DNA from: JBKPCD01 sp046727175
Lineage (GTDB): Bacteria > Acidobacteriota > Vicinamibacteria > Vicinamibacterales > 2-12-FULL-66-21
NCBI GenBank assembly: GCA_046727175.1
Contig: JBKPCD010000272.1
Coordinates: forward strand, 1-33,971
DNA: 33,971 bases
Direction: 5' to 3'
Of this stretch, positions 7,802 to 16,800 are shown piece by piece. Both the position numbers and the translations under genes were made by a program. The stretch's first letter is position 1. Each line of letters begins with the position of its first letter. The notes under the pieces are model-generated. The model did no database searches, was not told where the DNA came from, and worked only from the letters and a program-made list of their open reading frames with translations.

Positions 7802-9009
7802 GACACGACCTCGCGACGAAGGGTGGCTGCGATAGGCAGGACCGCAACGATGCGCATCGGGTATGCTGCAGCGGCCATCGACGCCGCGCCGAGCAACAGC
7901 ACGTGCAGCACGAGCGCGCGCGGCTCGAAAACGAAGAAGTGCACGCCCGTCGGAATCTGCGGGAGCGCTCGAAGAATGGCGTCGAGCCACATCGATACGG
8001 CCGCGCCGAGCGGAATCGCCAGAATCCCACCCGTTCCGACGAGGATGACCGATTCGCAGAGGACGCCGAGCACGACACGAGACCGCGACAGGCCGACGGC
8101 GCGAAGCGCCGCAATTTCACCGAGCCGCTGGTTGACCGACACGGTGAGCAGCACGGCAATCAGCAGGAATCCGAAGAAGAGCGTGACCGTGGCGAGCACG
8201 AACGAGATTTGACGGAAGTACGAGAACTCCACTCGGCTGAAGCGCTCGATGAGCTCTTCGTTCGTCGCAATGTAGAGCTCCGGATGGACGGCGCGAATCG
8301 CGGCCGCAGCCGCATCCGGGCCGGCATCGGATTTCGATCGGACGAGCAGGAGCTCCGCGCGATCGTCTTCCGCGTCGCCGCACAGCCTGCCCGCGTCGAC
8401 CAGCTTGCCCGCCACCGTCGTTGCCGACGCGTCGTCGAACGGAAACTCCGCGATGCCAACGACGATGAACGTGAGCGGCGGCATCGCAGCGTCCGCGCCA
8501 CATCTGCCGCGAAGGATAAGCGTGGAGCCGGGCGAGGCGCGGGCACGACGGGCGACGTTTCGATTGACCAGCACTGGCAACGGGGCGCCGCCGTCGACCG
8601 GCAGATCGCGTCCCTCCAGAATCGTCCAATTCGGTCGGACGCCGGGGTCCGCTCCGATGAACTCTATCCGCGGATTCCCGCGTTCATCGGATGTCGTCGT
8701 GCGCACGAGCTCGGCATCACGAAGCCGCAGCTGAAGGACGACCTCGATTTGTGGCAGCGCAGCAATTGATGCCGCGACAGCCGTTGCCTTCGCAATGCGT
8801 GGGCCCGCGAACGCCGGAGCGTCAGTCGCGACGACGCGGATGTCGAACCCGGCGCGGCCGAGCAAGTCGCGAAAGGAGAGCACGAGTCCGCGCGACAGCA
8901 AGAGCATGTCGAACAGCAGCGCGCCGACCGCCGCAACACCAACGATGCCGAGCGCGCTGCGCATCGGTTGCCGGACGATCGTCAGCCACGCAAGCCGGAC
9001 AGCTTTCAT
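7798..9009 (-). CDS. FtsX-like ABC transporter permease (AttF/AttG type)
   Basis: A 403-residue permease of the MacB/LolC class. An N-terminal basic segment and first helix (MRSALGIVGVAAVGALLFDMLLL) precede a periplasmic domain of about 200 residues. The three-helix FtsX domain follows, starting near residue 270 (FVLATVTLFFGFLLIAVLL) with the cytoplasmic coupling motif RLGEIAALRAVGLSRS. The ATG at 9009 directly abuts the TAA of the upstream permease, and its own stop overlaps the ATPase start. It should pair with the 294-residue permease as a heterodimer driven by the ATPase, moving a hydrophobic molecule out of the inner membrane (family expectation). Confidence 0.9.
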   Translation of the reverse strand: MKAVRLAWLTIVRQPMRSALGIVGVAAVGALLFDMLLLSRGLVLSFRDLLGRAGFDIRVVATDAPAFAGPRIAKATAVAASIAALPQIEVVLQLRLRDAELVRTTTSDERGNPRIEFIGADPGVRPNWTILEGRDLPVDGGAPLPVLVNRNVARRARASPGSTLILRGRCGADAAMPPLTFIVVGIAEFPFDDASATTVAGKLVDAGRLCGDAEDDRAELLLVRSKSDAGPDAAAAAIRAVHPELYIATNEELIERFSRVEFSYFRQISFVLATVTLFFGFLLIAVLLTVSVNQRLGEIAALRAVGLSRSRVVLGVLCESVILVGTGGILAIPLGAAVSMWLDAILRALPQIPTGVHFFVFEPRALVLHVLLLGAASMAAAAYPMRIVAVLPIAATLRREVVS

Positions 9010-9894
9010 TTACCGCCGGATAAGGGCGAGGACCTGCTGTCGAAGCAGCGTCCACGACGCGATCACGCTTGCGAGAACGCCGAGCGGGACGGCGAGCAGG
9101 ACCGACTGCACCACCACACGGGGCGTGATTCGGAGGAAGACGAGCGCCGTGTCGTAGCGCCACTGAAAGAACTGATTGAAGAAGTGCTGAGCGGCGAGGG
9201 CAAAGAGAACGCCGAACGCCGTCCCCGCCAGAGCGATGAGCACACCCTCCGAGAAGACTTGAATCAGGATGCGCCGGCGCGTGAAGCCGATCAGACGAAG
9301 AATACCGACCGTGCCGCGACGCTCGTCGACCAGCATCACCATGAGCGCGAGGAGGAACACCGCGCTCCCGATCACCGTGACGATCGCAATCGCCAGATGA
9401 AACCGATCGAGCACGACGAACGTGCTCGTCCGCTCGTCGGGCGCCGAGGTCGAGCGGGCAACAATGCCCGGGACGCGAGCCGCGATGTCGCGAGCGAATT
9501 CGGCGGCCTTCGATGGATCGACCAGGGCGACGTTGATCGCGGTGACGGCATCGCTGGCGTTCGGATCGCCGGGATCGGCGGTCAATGCGAGCAGATCCGG
9601 CAGATGCAGGCGTGCCTCGAAATGGCGCTGCGAGAAACGCATGGGGTCGGGAAGCGGCTCGTAAGTGCCGTCGACGCGGAACTCGCGCGCACCCGACCCG
9701 GAGGGGTTCGGGGAGAGTCGAACCACGTCCCCGACCCGGAGCTTACGGCTCTCGGCCAGCTGCCGGGACACGAGAATGCCCGGTGCTTCATGCGGTGGTG
9801 CCGACCGGCTGTACGTTGTCGCTCCGCTCGACGCGAGCGCGACGACGAAGACGCCGACGAGCAGGATCCTGCTCCTCTCGAGAGGTCGTCTCAC
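9010..9894 (-). CDS. Short FtsX-like ABC transporter permease
   Basis: A 294-residue permease, first gene of the exporter operon. GTG 9894 is preceded by a strong GGAGG about 11 bases upstream. One N-terminal helix (ILLVGVFVVALASSGA) is followed after only a short linker by the distal half of a MacB-type periplasmic domain (ILVSRQLAESRKLRVGDVV). The C-terminal FtsX domain has the coupling motif RRGTVGILRLIGFTRRR. It is about 100 residues shorter than its 403-residue partner, and the missing part is the first half of the periplasmic domain. The helices needed for transport look intact, so it is probably functional. The upstream PIN toxin gene ends only 45 bases away on the same strand. Confidence 0.87.
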   Translation of the reverse strand: MRRPLERSRILLVGVFVVALASSGATTYSRSAPPHEAPGILVSRQLAESRKLRVGDVVRLSPNPSGSGAREFRVDGTYEPLPDPMRFSQRHFEARLHLPDLLALTADPGDPNASDAVTAINVALVDPSKAAEFARDIAARVPGIVARSTSAPDERTSTFVVLDRFHLAIAIVTVIGSAVFLLALMVMLVDERRGTVGILRLIGFTRRRILIQVFSEGVLIALAGTAFGVLFALAAQHFFNQFFQWRYDTALVFLRITPRVVVQSVLLAVPLGVLASVIASWTLLRQQVLALIRR

Positions 9895-9939
9895 CAGCTC
9901 GCTTTCCTCCGATCCGCGTCAACCCGGTGAAATCCGCGT

Positions 9940-10341
9940 CTACGGTGCGATGAGTCGGAGCTTCGGGAAATACGTCCGATATCGGCGCGGGTCGCGAGTA
10001 AGAAGCGTATAGCCGGCGAGGACGGCATGAGCCCCGATGTAGAAATCCGGCAGCGGATGACGTCGTGTTCCGCCACGCCGCTTGTATTTCGCGAACGCGC
10101 GGGCTGCCAGGAATGCGCCATCCCAGGGCAAGGCCTCCCGGACGAAGTATTCCGGCGGAACCGAGTCATCGAGGTCCTCGATGCGATCGAACCCGAGGGA
10201 CACCTCCGCGTAGACGAGCGGATTGATGATGAGCCGGTCCTTTTCCGCGACCCGCGCGAGCGCCGCCGCCGACCAATCGAACCACTCCGAATCCTCGGTG
10301 ACCACGTCGAGGATCACGTTGCTGTCGACGAGCGTCGCCAT
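9940..10341 (-). CDS. PIN-domain ribonuclease toxin
   Basis: A 133-residue VapC-like protein. ATG 10341 shares one base with the antitoxin stop (TGATG); a GTG one codon earlier overlaps by four. The acidic catalytic residues are present: D6 (LVDSNV), E46 (VYAEVSLGF), D99 (LPDFYIGAHA) and D117 (LLTRDPRRY). It is expected to be a Mg-dependent endoribonuclease held inactive by the AbrB-type partner. This pair is unrelated in antitoxin class to the vapBC module at 4759. Confidence 0.87.
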   Translation of the reverse strand: MATLVDSNVILDVVTEDSEWFDWSAAALARVAEKDRLIINPLVYAEVSLGFDRIEDLDDSVPPEYFVREALPWDGAFLAARAFAKYKRRGGTRRHPLPDFYIGAHAVLAGYTLLTRDPRRYRTYFPKLRLIAP

Positions 10342-10565
10342 CACCTGCGCGTGAGGGCCAGGATTTGATCCGTCGTCATTCGAGTCGTCGCCCGGCCGCG
10401 TGCGCGCGCGACCACGGCCGCGCCGCGCGCGCTGACGCGCCGGGATTTCCGCAGACGGACGGTATCGCCGTCGATCTCGAACTCGACCTCGGAATTCGGC
10501 AGCAATCCGAGATGCTCACGAATCTGCTGCGGAATCGTCACCTGCCCCTTCACCGTCACTCGCAT
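10341..10565 (-). CDS. AbrB/MazE-type antitoxin (VapB-like)
   Basis: A 74-residue protein with a clear SpoVT/AbrB swapped-hairpin DNA-binding domain in residues 1-45 (RVTVKGQVTIPQQIREHLGL, then an acidic EVEFEIDGDTVRLRK strand pair). The C-terminal part is basic and probably contacts the toxin. AGGAG lies 7-8 bases before the ATG. It is the first gene of the module, with a 20-base inverted repeat directly upstream that is a likely autoregulatory site. Confidence 0.88.
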   Translation of the reverse strand: MRVTVKGQVTIPQQIREHLGLLPNSEVEFEIDGDTVRLRKSRRVSARGAAVVARARGRATTRMTTDQILALTRR

Positions 10566-10569
10566 GCCG

Positions 10570-10589
10570 TACTCCTACTGGTAAGAGTA
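10570..10589. promoter_or_regulatory. Inverted repeat upstream of the AbrB-type antitoxin (candidate operator)
   Basis: A 20-base imperfect inverted repeat with TACTC and GAGTA ends; 16 of 20 positions match their reverse complement. It lies four bases upstream of the antitoxin ATG and overlaps its ribosome-binding site. AbrB-type antitoxins usually repress their own operon. Function is inferred. Confidence 0.45.
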
Positions 10590-10735
10590 ATACGGCGGCT
10601 CAGGCGGGGCAAGATTCTCGCGTCCGCAGGCGAGCCGAGTCCTCCCTCGGTGAACCTTGCTACTTTCCGTATCTGTCGATCAATCCGAACGGCTCCACTC
10701 CTGCACGGTGAATACGGCGATCGGTACAGATCTCA

Positions 10736-12379
10736 TTACTGTTTTCCCGCGGGCGAAGACGCATGGGACGACGTCGATAAAGAAGGACGCGTGGACTGCT
10801 GCGCGAGATCCCAGCTGGCCTGATACACGAGGCGCGCGATCTTTTCCATCTTCTCGTAATTGATGCGCTCGGGATCGTCGTCGACGGTGTGGTAGTCGGG
10901 ATGAAGGCCGGTGTGGAACCAGACGGCCGGAACGCCATGCTGCAGGAACGGCCAGTGATCGCTCCGCCGCATCAGCTGCGAGATGTTGTTGTCGTAACGC
11001 AGCCGCAGCGTCAGCCCGATTCCTGCGTTCGCGCGCTCGACCGCGGCCTTGAGGCTCGCGCTGCGCGTCGTGCCGATCAAGTTCGTCGCATTCGCGTTCG
11101 ACTCCGCCGTCTGCGCGTCCAGGCCGCGGAATCGCGGCCCCCCGCCCTCCGGCACTTCCTCATTGCGGCCGATCATGTCCATGTTGAGCACGGCGACCGT
11201 TCGATCGAGCGGCCGGATCGGATCCTCGGTGTACGCCCATGCGCCGAGCAGTCCTCGCTCTTCCGAGTTCCAGGCCGCGAACAGCACCGAGCGACGGGGA
11301 TGCTGACCGGCGCGCGCCGCCAGGACGTAGGCCTCCGCGATGTCGAGCAGACCGACTGCTCCCGACCCATTGTCATCGGCCCCGTTGAAAATGCGAGAGC
11401 CGTCCGCCCCGTTGTGATCGAAGTGAGCGCAGACGATCACGAGCTCGTCGCGCAAACGCGGATCGGACCCTTCCATCATCGCGAGGACGTTTCGATCGGG
11501 AACGACGTGGCGATCGACGGCAGTCGTCAGATCGACGTCCACCCCGTTCAGCGGAATCGGCGTAGTCCCCGTCGCCGTCTCAGAGGCTTTCGACAATTCG
11601 TCGAGCGTCCGACCGGCTGGCGTGAGCAGCTCGGCCGCCAGCGCAGGAGAGATCTGCGCCGCTGGAATCCGGACCTGTTCCGCCCACCGCGCGAGCGTAT
11701 AGCTTGCGATCACTGGACGCTGTACGGGCCAGTAGTTCCTCGCCGTCGCATCGAAATTCGTCTCCCCCGGATGATTGTGGACATCGGTGACGAACAAAAT
11801 CGCCGCCGCGCCCTTCGCCTGCGCCGCGAGTGCCTTTCGCAGCTGGCCTCCGGCCTCGGACGTCACGACCCCGTCGAAAGGGCTGTTCGGATCGCGCTCA
11901 CCCGGCTCGTGATCGATCGCGAGGACGACGCGCCCTTTCACGTCGCCTCGATAATCGTCGTACCCACGCTCCGGTGACGTGATCCCGAACCCGACGAACA
12001 CGGCGCTGCCCCTCGCGTTGCCAGTCGCGCTGAAACGCAACGGGTAGAAATCCTGCGGCGTCCGTGCCGGTGTGCTGCCGATCGCGAGCCGATTGCTCTG
12101 CCCTAGCGTGGCCGTCAGCAAGTCGTACGCCTGGAAGTACGATCCGCCGGGTGCGGCCGGAGTCAGGCCAACGCGCTGGAATCTGGCCGCGATGAACTCC
12201 GCGGCAAGTCTGTTCGTCGGCGTGTCCGTGAGCCGCCCCTGCATGGCATCGGATGCGAGGAAGGAGAGATCGGCGCGCAACTCCTCCTTCTTGATCGAAT
12301 CGATTTCGGGTGCACGCTGCTGCGCCTGAACTGCGACGCAGCCAAGGAGCACGGCGGGAAGCAGACGACGCAGCTTCAT
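10736..12379 (-). CDS. Secreted M28 zinc aminopeptidase with PA-type insert
   Basis: A 547-residue exported peptidase. The N-terminus has a hydrophobic signal with an LLGC sequence that could be a lipobox, though its second position is atypical. A PA (protease-associated) domain probably lies in residues about 120-270. The M28 catalytic domain follows with the two-zinc ligand set: H319-x-D321, D335 (GADDNGSG), E373-E374 (NSEERGLLG; catalytic base and ligand), D401 (NMDMIG) and H497 (YHTVDD). All expected residues are present, so it should be active and release N-terminal amino acids from peptides. The start has AGAGGG directly before the ATG. An amino-acid antiporter lies upstream on the same strand, which suits peptide use, but co-transcription is unproven. 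Confidence 0.92.
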   Translation of the reverse strand: MKLRRLLPAVLLGCVAVQAQQRAPEIDSIKKEELRADLSFLASDAMQGRLTDTPTNRLAAEFIAARFQRVGLTPAAPGGSYFQAYDLLTATLGQSNRLAIGSTPARTPQDFYPLRFSATGNARGSAVFVGFGITSPERGYDDYRGDVKGRVVLAIDHEPGERDPNSPFDGVVTSEAGGQLRKALAAQAKGAAAILFVTDVHNHPGETNFDATARNYWPVQRPVIASYTLARWAEQVRIPAAQISPALAAELLTPAGRTLDELSKASETATGTTPIPLNGVDVDLTTAVDRHVVPDRNVLAMMEGSDPRLRDELVIVCAHFDHNGADGSRIFNGADDNGSGAVGLLDIAEAYVLAARAGQHPRRSVLFAAWNSEERGLLGAWAYTEDPIRPLDRTVAVLNMDMIGRNEEVPEGGGPRFRGLDAQTAESNANATNLIGTTRSASLKAAVERANAGIGLTLRLRYDNNISQLMRRSDHWPFLQHGVPAVWFHTGLHPDYHTVDDDPERINYEKMEKIARLVYQASWDLAQQSTRPSLSTSSHASSPAGKQ

Positions 12380-12461
12380 GCCCTCTTCTTATCACACTCT
12401 GTCGCTGCCGTACCTCGTAGAACACGAACGGATCGCGAGGGCTGACCTCATACCGTTGCGC

Positions 12462-13829
12462 TTAGACGGAATCGCGCGACGACACGCTTCCCTGCGAGGT
12501 TCGCCGAACGACGACGAACACCGGCAGGCCGACGAGGATCAGGAGGAATCCCCAGTAGACGATATCCTTCCCGGCTCCGGCAATCGCCCAGAGGGAATAT
12601 GCGAATGCGAGCAGCGCGACCGCTGCGGTCGTCTTCGAGACCTGTGATTCGGCGGGATCCCGCAACAGAAACACTGCGAGCGAGGAGAACAGGTACGGAA
12701 TCAGGGTGTTCAGCGTCGAGAGCAGGATGAAGAAGGTAAAGAGATCCACGAGTCCGCGCGTGTAGTTCAACGACACGAGCACTGTCGTCAGGATGCCGGC
12801 GATGATCATCCCTGCAGCGGGAACGCCGCGGTTCGATACGCGCGCGAACACACTCGGGAAAAGCCCGTCGCGGCCCATGGCCAGCGTCAACTGGCCGATG
12901 AGGAGCACCCATCCATTCAGCGCGCCGAAACACGAGACGCCGGCGCCGAGGGCAACAGCTGTCGCCGCGGCCCCTCCCGCAACGGCCCGCGCCGCGTCCG
13001 CAAATGGCGCGGTGGATTGTCCGAGCGTTGTCGCTGGCAGGAGGCTCATCACACCGACCGTGCTCGCGATGTAGATGGCGGCTGTCAGAAGAGTGCCGAC
13101 GACTGTCGCACGAGGGATGGTCCGCTCCGGCTCGTGAATGCTCCCGGAAGGCACCGTAGCAGATTCGAGACCGAGGAATGCCCACAGCGTCAGCGTGGCG
13201 GTCGCCGTGACGGCGGCCGCCGAGTCACGAAGGTTCCCGTGCGCGACGACGAAATGCGTTGAATCGAAGGTGACGAGGCCGGCGAAACCGACGGCAACGA
13301 GGGGGAGAGTTTTCAGAACTGTCGTGACCAGTTGCACCCAGCTGGCCCTGCGCACACCGGCGACGTTCACGCCGATGAGCAACCAGACGACGGCGACCGC
13401 CACCAGCGCTGCGGCAGGCGGTGAACGAACCAGTGCGGGAAAGAATGGACTGAGGTAACCGACGAATGCCACGGCGAGCGCACCGAGGCTGACCCACGTC
13501 GAAATCCAGTAGCCCCAGCCGACGAGGAACCCGGGGAGGTCACCAAAGGCGCGCCGCGTAAACGCGTAGGGGCCGCCGGCTGCCGGATCGAGACGCGCGA
13601 GGCGCGCGAACACCAGCGCGAGCATGACCGATCCCGCGGTCGAGACCAGCCAGCCCCCGAGGCTCAAACTTCCGTACGGCGCCAGCGATGCCGGAAGGAG
13701 GAAGATGCCGGACCCGATCATGTTGCCCATGACCAGCGCCACCGACATCCAGAAGCCGATGACACCGTCCGCGGGCGCGCCCGTGCGAATGCGCACGGAC
13801 GGGATGCTATCGCATCCGGCGAGGCTCAA
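12462..13829 (-). CDS. APC-family amino-acid antiporter/permease (AdiC-like)
   Basis: A 455-residue inner-membrane protein with about 12 helices. It resembles the arginine:agmatine antiporter AdiC along its length. The first-helix motif GN36MIGS40GIFLLPASLA matches the AdiC substrate-binding segment (N22, S26 there). The motif LTLWAFLGLESATVPSG matches the helix-6 gate tryptophan, and ALNGWVLLIGQ matches the W293 region. It therefore probably exchanges a basic amino acid or its amine, but I see no decarboxylase gene nearby, so the substrate is open. The start is uncertain: TTG 13829 has GAGGAG very close (two bases), while GTG 13796 lacks one. It is divergent from the CPBP protease gene, 63 bases away. 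Confidence 0.88.
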   Translation of the reverse strand: MSLAGCDSIPSVRIRTGAPADGVIGFWMSVALVMGNMIGSGIFLLPASLAPYGSLSLGGWLVSTAGSVMLALVFARLARLDPAAGGPYAFTRRAFGDLPGFLVGWGYWISTWVSLGALAVAFVGYLSPFFPALVRSPPAAALVAVAVVWLLIGVNVAGVRRASWVQLVTTVLKTLPLVAVGFAGLVTFDSTHFVVAHGNLRDSAAAVTATATLTLWAFLGLESATVPSGSIHEPERTIPRATVVGTLLTAAIYIASTVGVMSLLPATTLGQSTAPFADAARAVAGGAAATAVALGAGVSCFGALNGWVLLIGQLTLAMGRDGLFPSVFARVSNRGVPAAGMIIAGILTTVLVSLNYTRGLVDLFTFFILLSTLNTLIPYLFSSLAVFLLRDPAESQVSKTTAAVALLAFAYSLWAIAGAGKDIVYWGFLLILVGLPVFVVVRRTSQGSVSSRDSV

Positions 13830-13892
13830 CGCTCCTCAGACGCCGTGTAGAATCAGGCGCACCATCAACGATCGGCGACAAGGAGCAACCGT

Positions 13893-16800
13893 GTGAAACG
13901 CCCTTCCTTCTGGATTGCCCTCGGGCTCGCGGCCCTCCTCGGAACCTTCGTCAGCATTCGCTACTTTCCGCAGGCGTTTTCGATCGTGGCGCTCGACATC
14001 ACGATGGACCGCGAGCGTGCGCTTGCCGACGCCAGGACGATTGCGACGCGCGACGCCCTCGGTCCTGCCGGCTACCGTCAGGCGGCGTCGTTCGCCCTCG
14101 ACGACGAGACGCAGACGTTCGTGGAGCTGGAGGGGGGCGGCAAGGAAGCGTTCACGCAGATGCTCCGCGACGGACTGTACGCGGCGTACACATGGCGGGT
14201 CCGACATTTCAGGGAGGGGGAGGTCAACGAAGCGCTCCTCCGCTTCACGCCTGACGGCAAGCCGTACGGGTTCGTCGAGAAACTGAACGAGGACCAGCCC
14301 GGCGCCGCGCTCGATGCGGGTGCGGCACGCCGGATCGCCGAAGCCACGGCCAGCTCGAAATGGCAGATCGACTTCACGAAGTTTGCGCTCGTCGAGCAAG
14401 GACAGGAGCGGCGCCCGGGCAAGCGCGTCGATCACACCTTCACGTACGAGCGGCCGTCACCATCGCTCAACGAAGGCCGCTATCGCCTTCGCCTGGTTGT
14501 CTCGGGCGATCGGCTCACCGAGGTCACACACTTCGTCAGAGTGCCGGAAGCGTTCAGCCGCCGGTACGACAGCATGCGATCCGCCAACCGGGCGATTGGC
14601 GTGGGTGCGACCCTCGGCATGACGATGGTGTATGTAGTGGGCGGCATTGGCGTGGGCCTGTTCTTCATGCTCCGCGCACGATCGGTCCTCTGGCGGCAGC
14701 CGCTGGTATGGGGCGTCGCGATCGCCCTTCTTCAAGTGCTTGCCGCGATCAACGAGTGGCCCCTCCTGTGGATGTCGTACGACACGGCATTGCCACGCTC
14801 GACGTTTCTCGGACAGCAGATTGCAACGCTCGTCGCGATATTCGTCGGATTCGCCGCGTTCTTCACGCTTTCTTTCATGGCGGCCGAGACGCTCACCCGA
14901 CGTGCATTTCCTTCGCACCCCCAGTTCTGGCGCGTCTGGTCTCGAGGCCCGGGGAGTTCGATCTCAATCCTCGGCGGCACTGTTGGCGGGTATCTGCTCG
15001 TCCCGATTTTCCTGGCGTATGACGTCGTGCTGTTTCTCTTCGCGACGCGCGTGTTCGGCTGGTGGTCGCCGGCCGAGGCACTGCTGCATCCCGATATTCT
15101 TGCCACGTACGCGCCCTGGCTCTCGGCAATCGCGATCTCGGCGCAGGCCGGTTTCTGGGAAGAGTGCCTCTTTCGTGCCGTCCCGCTTGCAGGCGCAGCC
15201 CTCATTGGAGATCGATTCGGCCGCCGCCGACTCTTTCTCGTCCTCGGGTTCATCGTGCAGACTCTTATTTTCGGAGCCGGCCATGCGCCGTATCCGAATC
15301 AGCCATCGTTCGCGCGACCCGTCGAATTGATCATCCCGTCGATTGGATTCGGGTTGTTGTACGTCTACCTCGGTCTCCTTCCGGGGATCGTCCTCCACTT
15401 CACATTCGACGCTGTGCTGAGCGCGCTGCCAATCTTCCTCGCCAGCGCGCCAGGAATCTGGTTCCACCAAACGGTGGTCGTCGTGCTGACGCTCGTTCCG
15501 CTCGGCGTCGTGTTGTGGCGGCGCGTCCAGGCGGGGCGATGGACCGAGCTCTCACCAGCAGATCGCAACGCCGCATGGACGCCGCCGCCGCCGGCCGAGC
15601 GTCCAGCCGTCGCCGTCGCGCAGCCCGGCTACACGATCGGCGCACGCACGCGCAGCGCGTGGCTCGGGCTCGGCGCGCTCGGCGCCGTGCTGTGCGTGGT
15701 CGCGGCTCTGCCTCGGCCTGACATCGAACCGTTGTCGGTCGATCGAGCAACGGCAGGTAATCTCCCGCGACGTGCGCTGGAAGGACAAGGCTTCACGGTC
15801 GGGCCACCCTGGCGCGTCTTGCCGGTTCCCGATGATGGCCGCGGCGGCGCCCACGAGTTCGTCTCGGAGACAGCAGGCGAACAGCGGCGCAAGGAGCTGT
15901 TGGGAACGTATCTCCCGAAACCACGATGGCGCGTGCGCATCGCGCGATTCGAGGGAGACATCGCTGAGCGAGCCGAAGAGTGGCTCGTCATCGTGGACAG
16001 CCCGGCCGGAGCGCGGATCGCGCAGCACACGCTTCCCGAAGGGCGGAGCGGAGCGTCGCTCGAGGAGGACGCCGCGCGGCAGCTCGCTCAGGAGGCGCTT
16101 CTCAAACAGACCGCGCTCGATGCCGCCCGGGGTGAGGCTCGCGAAGTGTCGGCGCGTCCCTCGAAACTGAAGGCACGGACCGACTGGACGTTCACGTTCG
16201 CCGACGCGAAGCTCGCGCCGCTCCCTCAAGGCGAACCGCGAAACGAAGTGCAGATTGCGGGTAACGAGATCGCGGGCCTGCGGCGGTTCATCTACGAGCC
16301 CGAGGACTGGCAGCGCCGTAACCGCGCGGCCGAGACGCGGTCGACGATCGTCCGGATCTTCAACGGCGTCGTCTTTGGAGGGCTGCTCGTTGCTGCTGCG
16401 GTTGCCGGTGTGATTGCGTGGAGCCGTCGCCGATACACTCCGTGGCTGTTCGTCGCAGGCACAGGCGTGATGCTGCTCGTTTCCGTCGCGAACGCGTTGA
16501 ATCTCTGGCCCACACTGCTCGCGCAGCTGCCGACCTCGCAGCCCCTGCCGCTGCAACTCGCCATCATTGCGGGCGGTCAGCTGGTCGGCCTGACGATCGC
16601 GGCGGTCCTCGTCGGCCTGGCGATTGGCTCGGTGCCGCACCGGCTCGCCGGGGCAGGCCGTCTCGACGATTCGCACGCCATTCGCCTGGCGATTGCGGCC
16701 GGCTTTTTCGCTGCAGCAATCGCCGCCGGTGCTGCCTGGTTGCGGACACCACCATGGGCGCACGCGCCGGAAGTCAGCGCGCTAGGGACGGTCATCCCGT

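Noticed and set aside
10889..11977. A 362-codon plus-strand open frame
   Set aside because: It is the antisense shadow of the M28 peptidase, which has its complete zinc ligand set on the minus strand.
15552..16763. A 403-codon minus-strand open frame
   Set aside because: It is antisense to the CPBP protease, whose motifs and duplicated domain are clear, and it has no recognisable motif.
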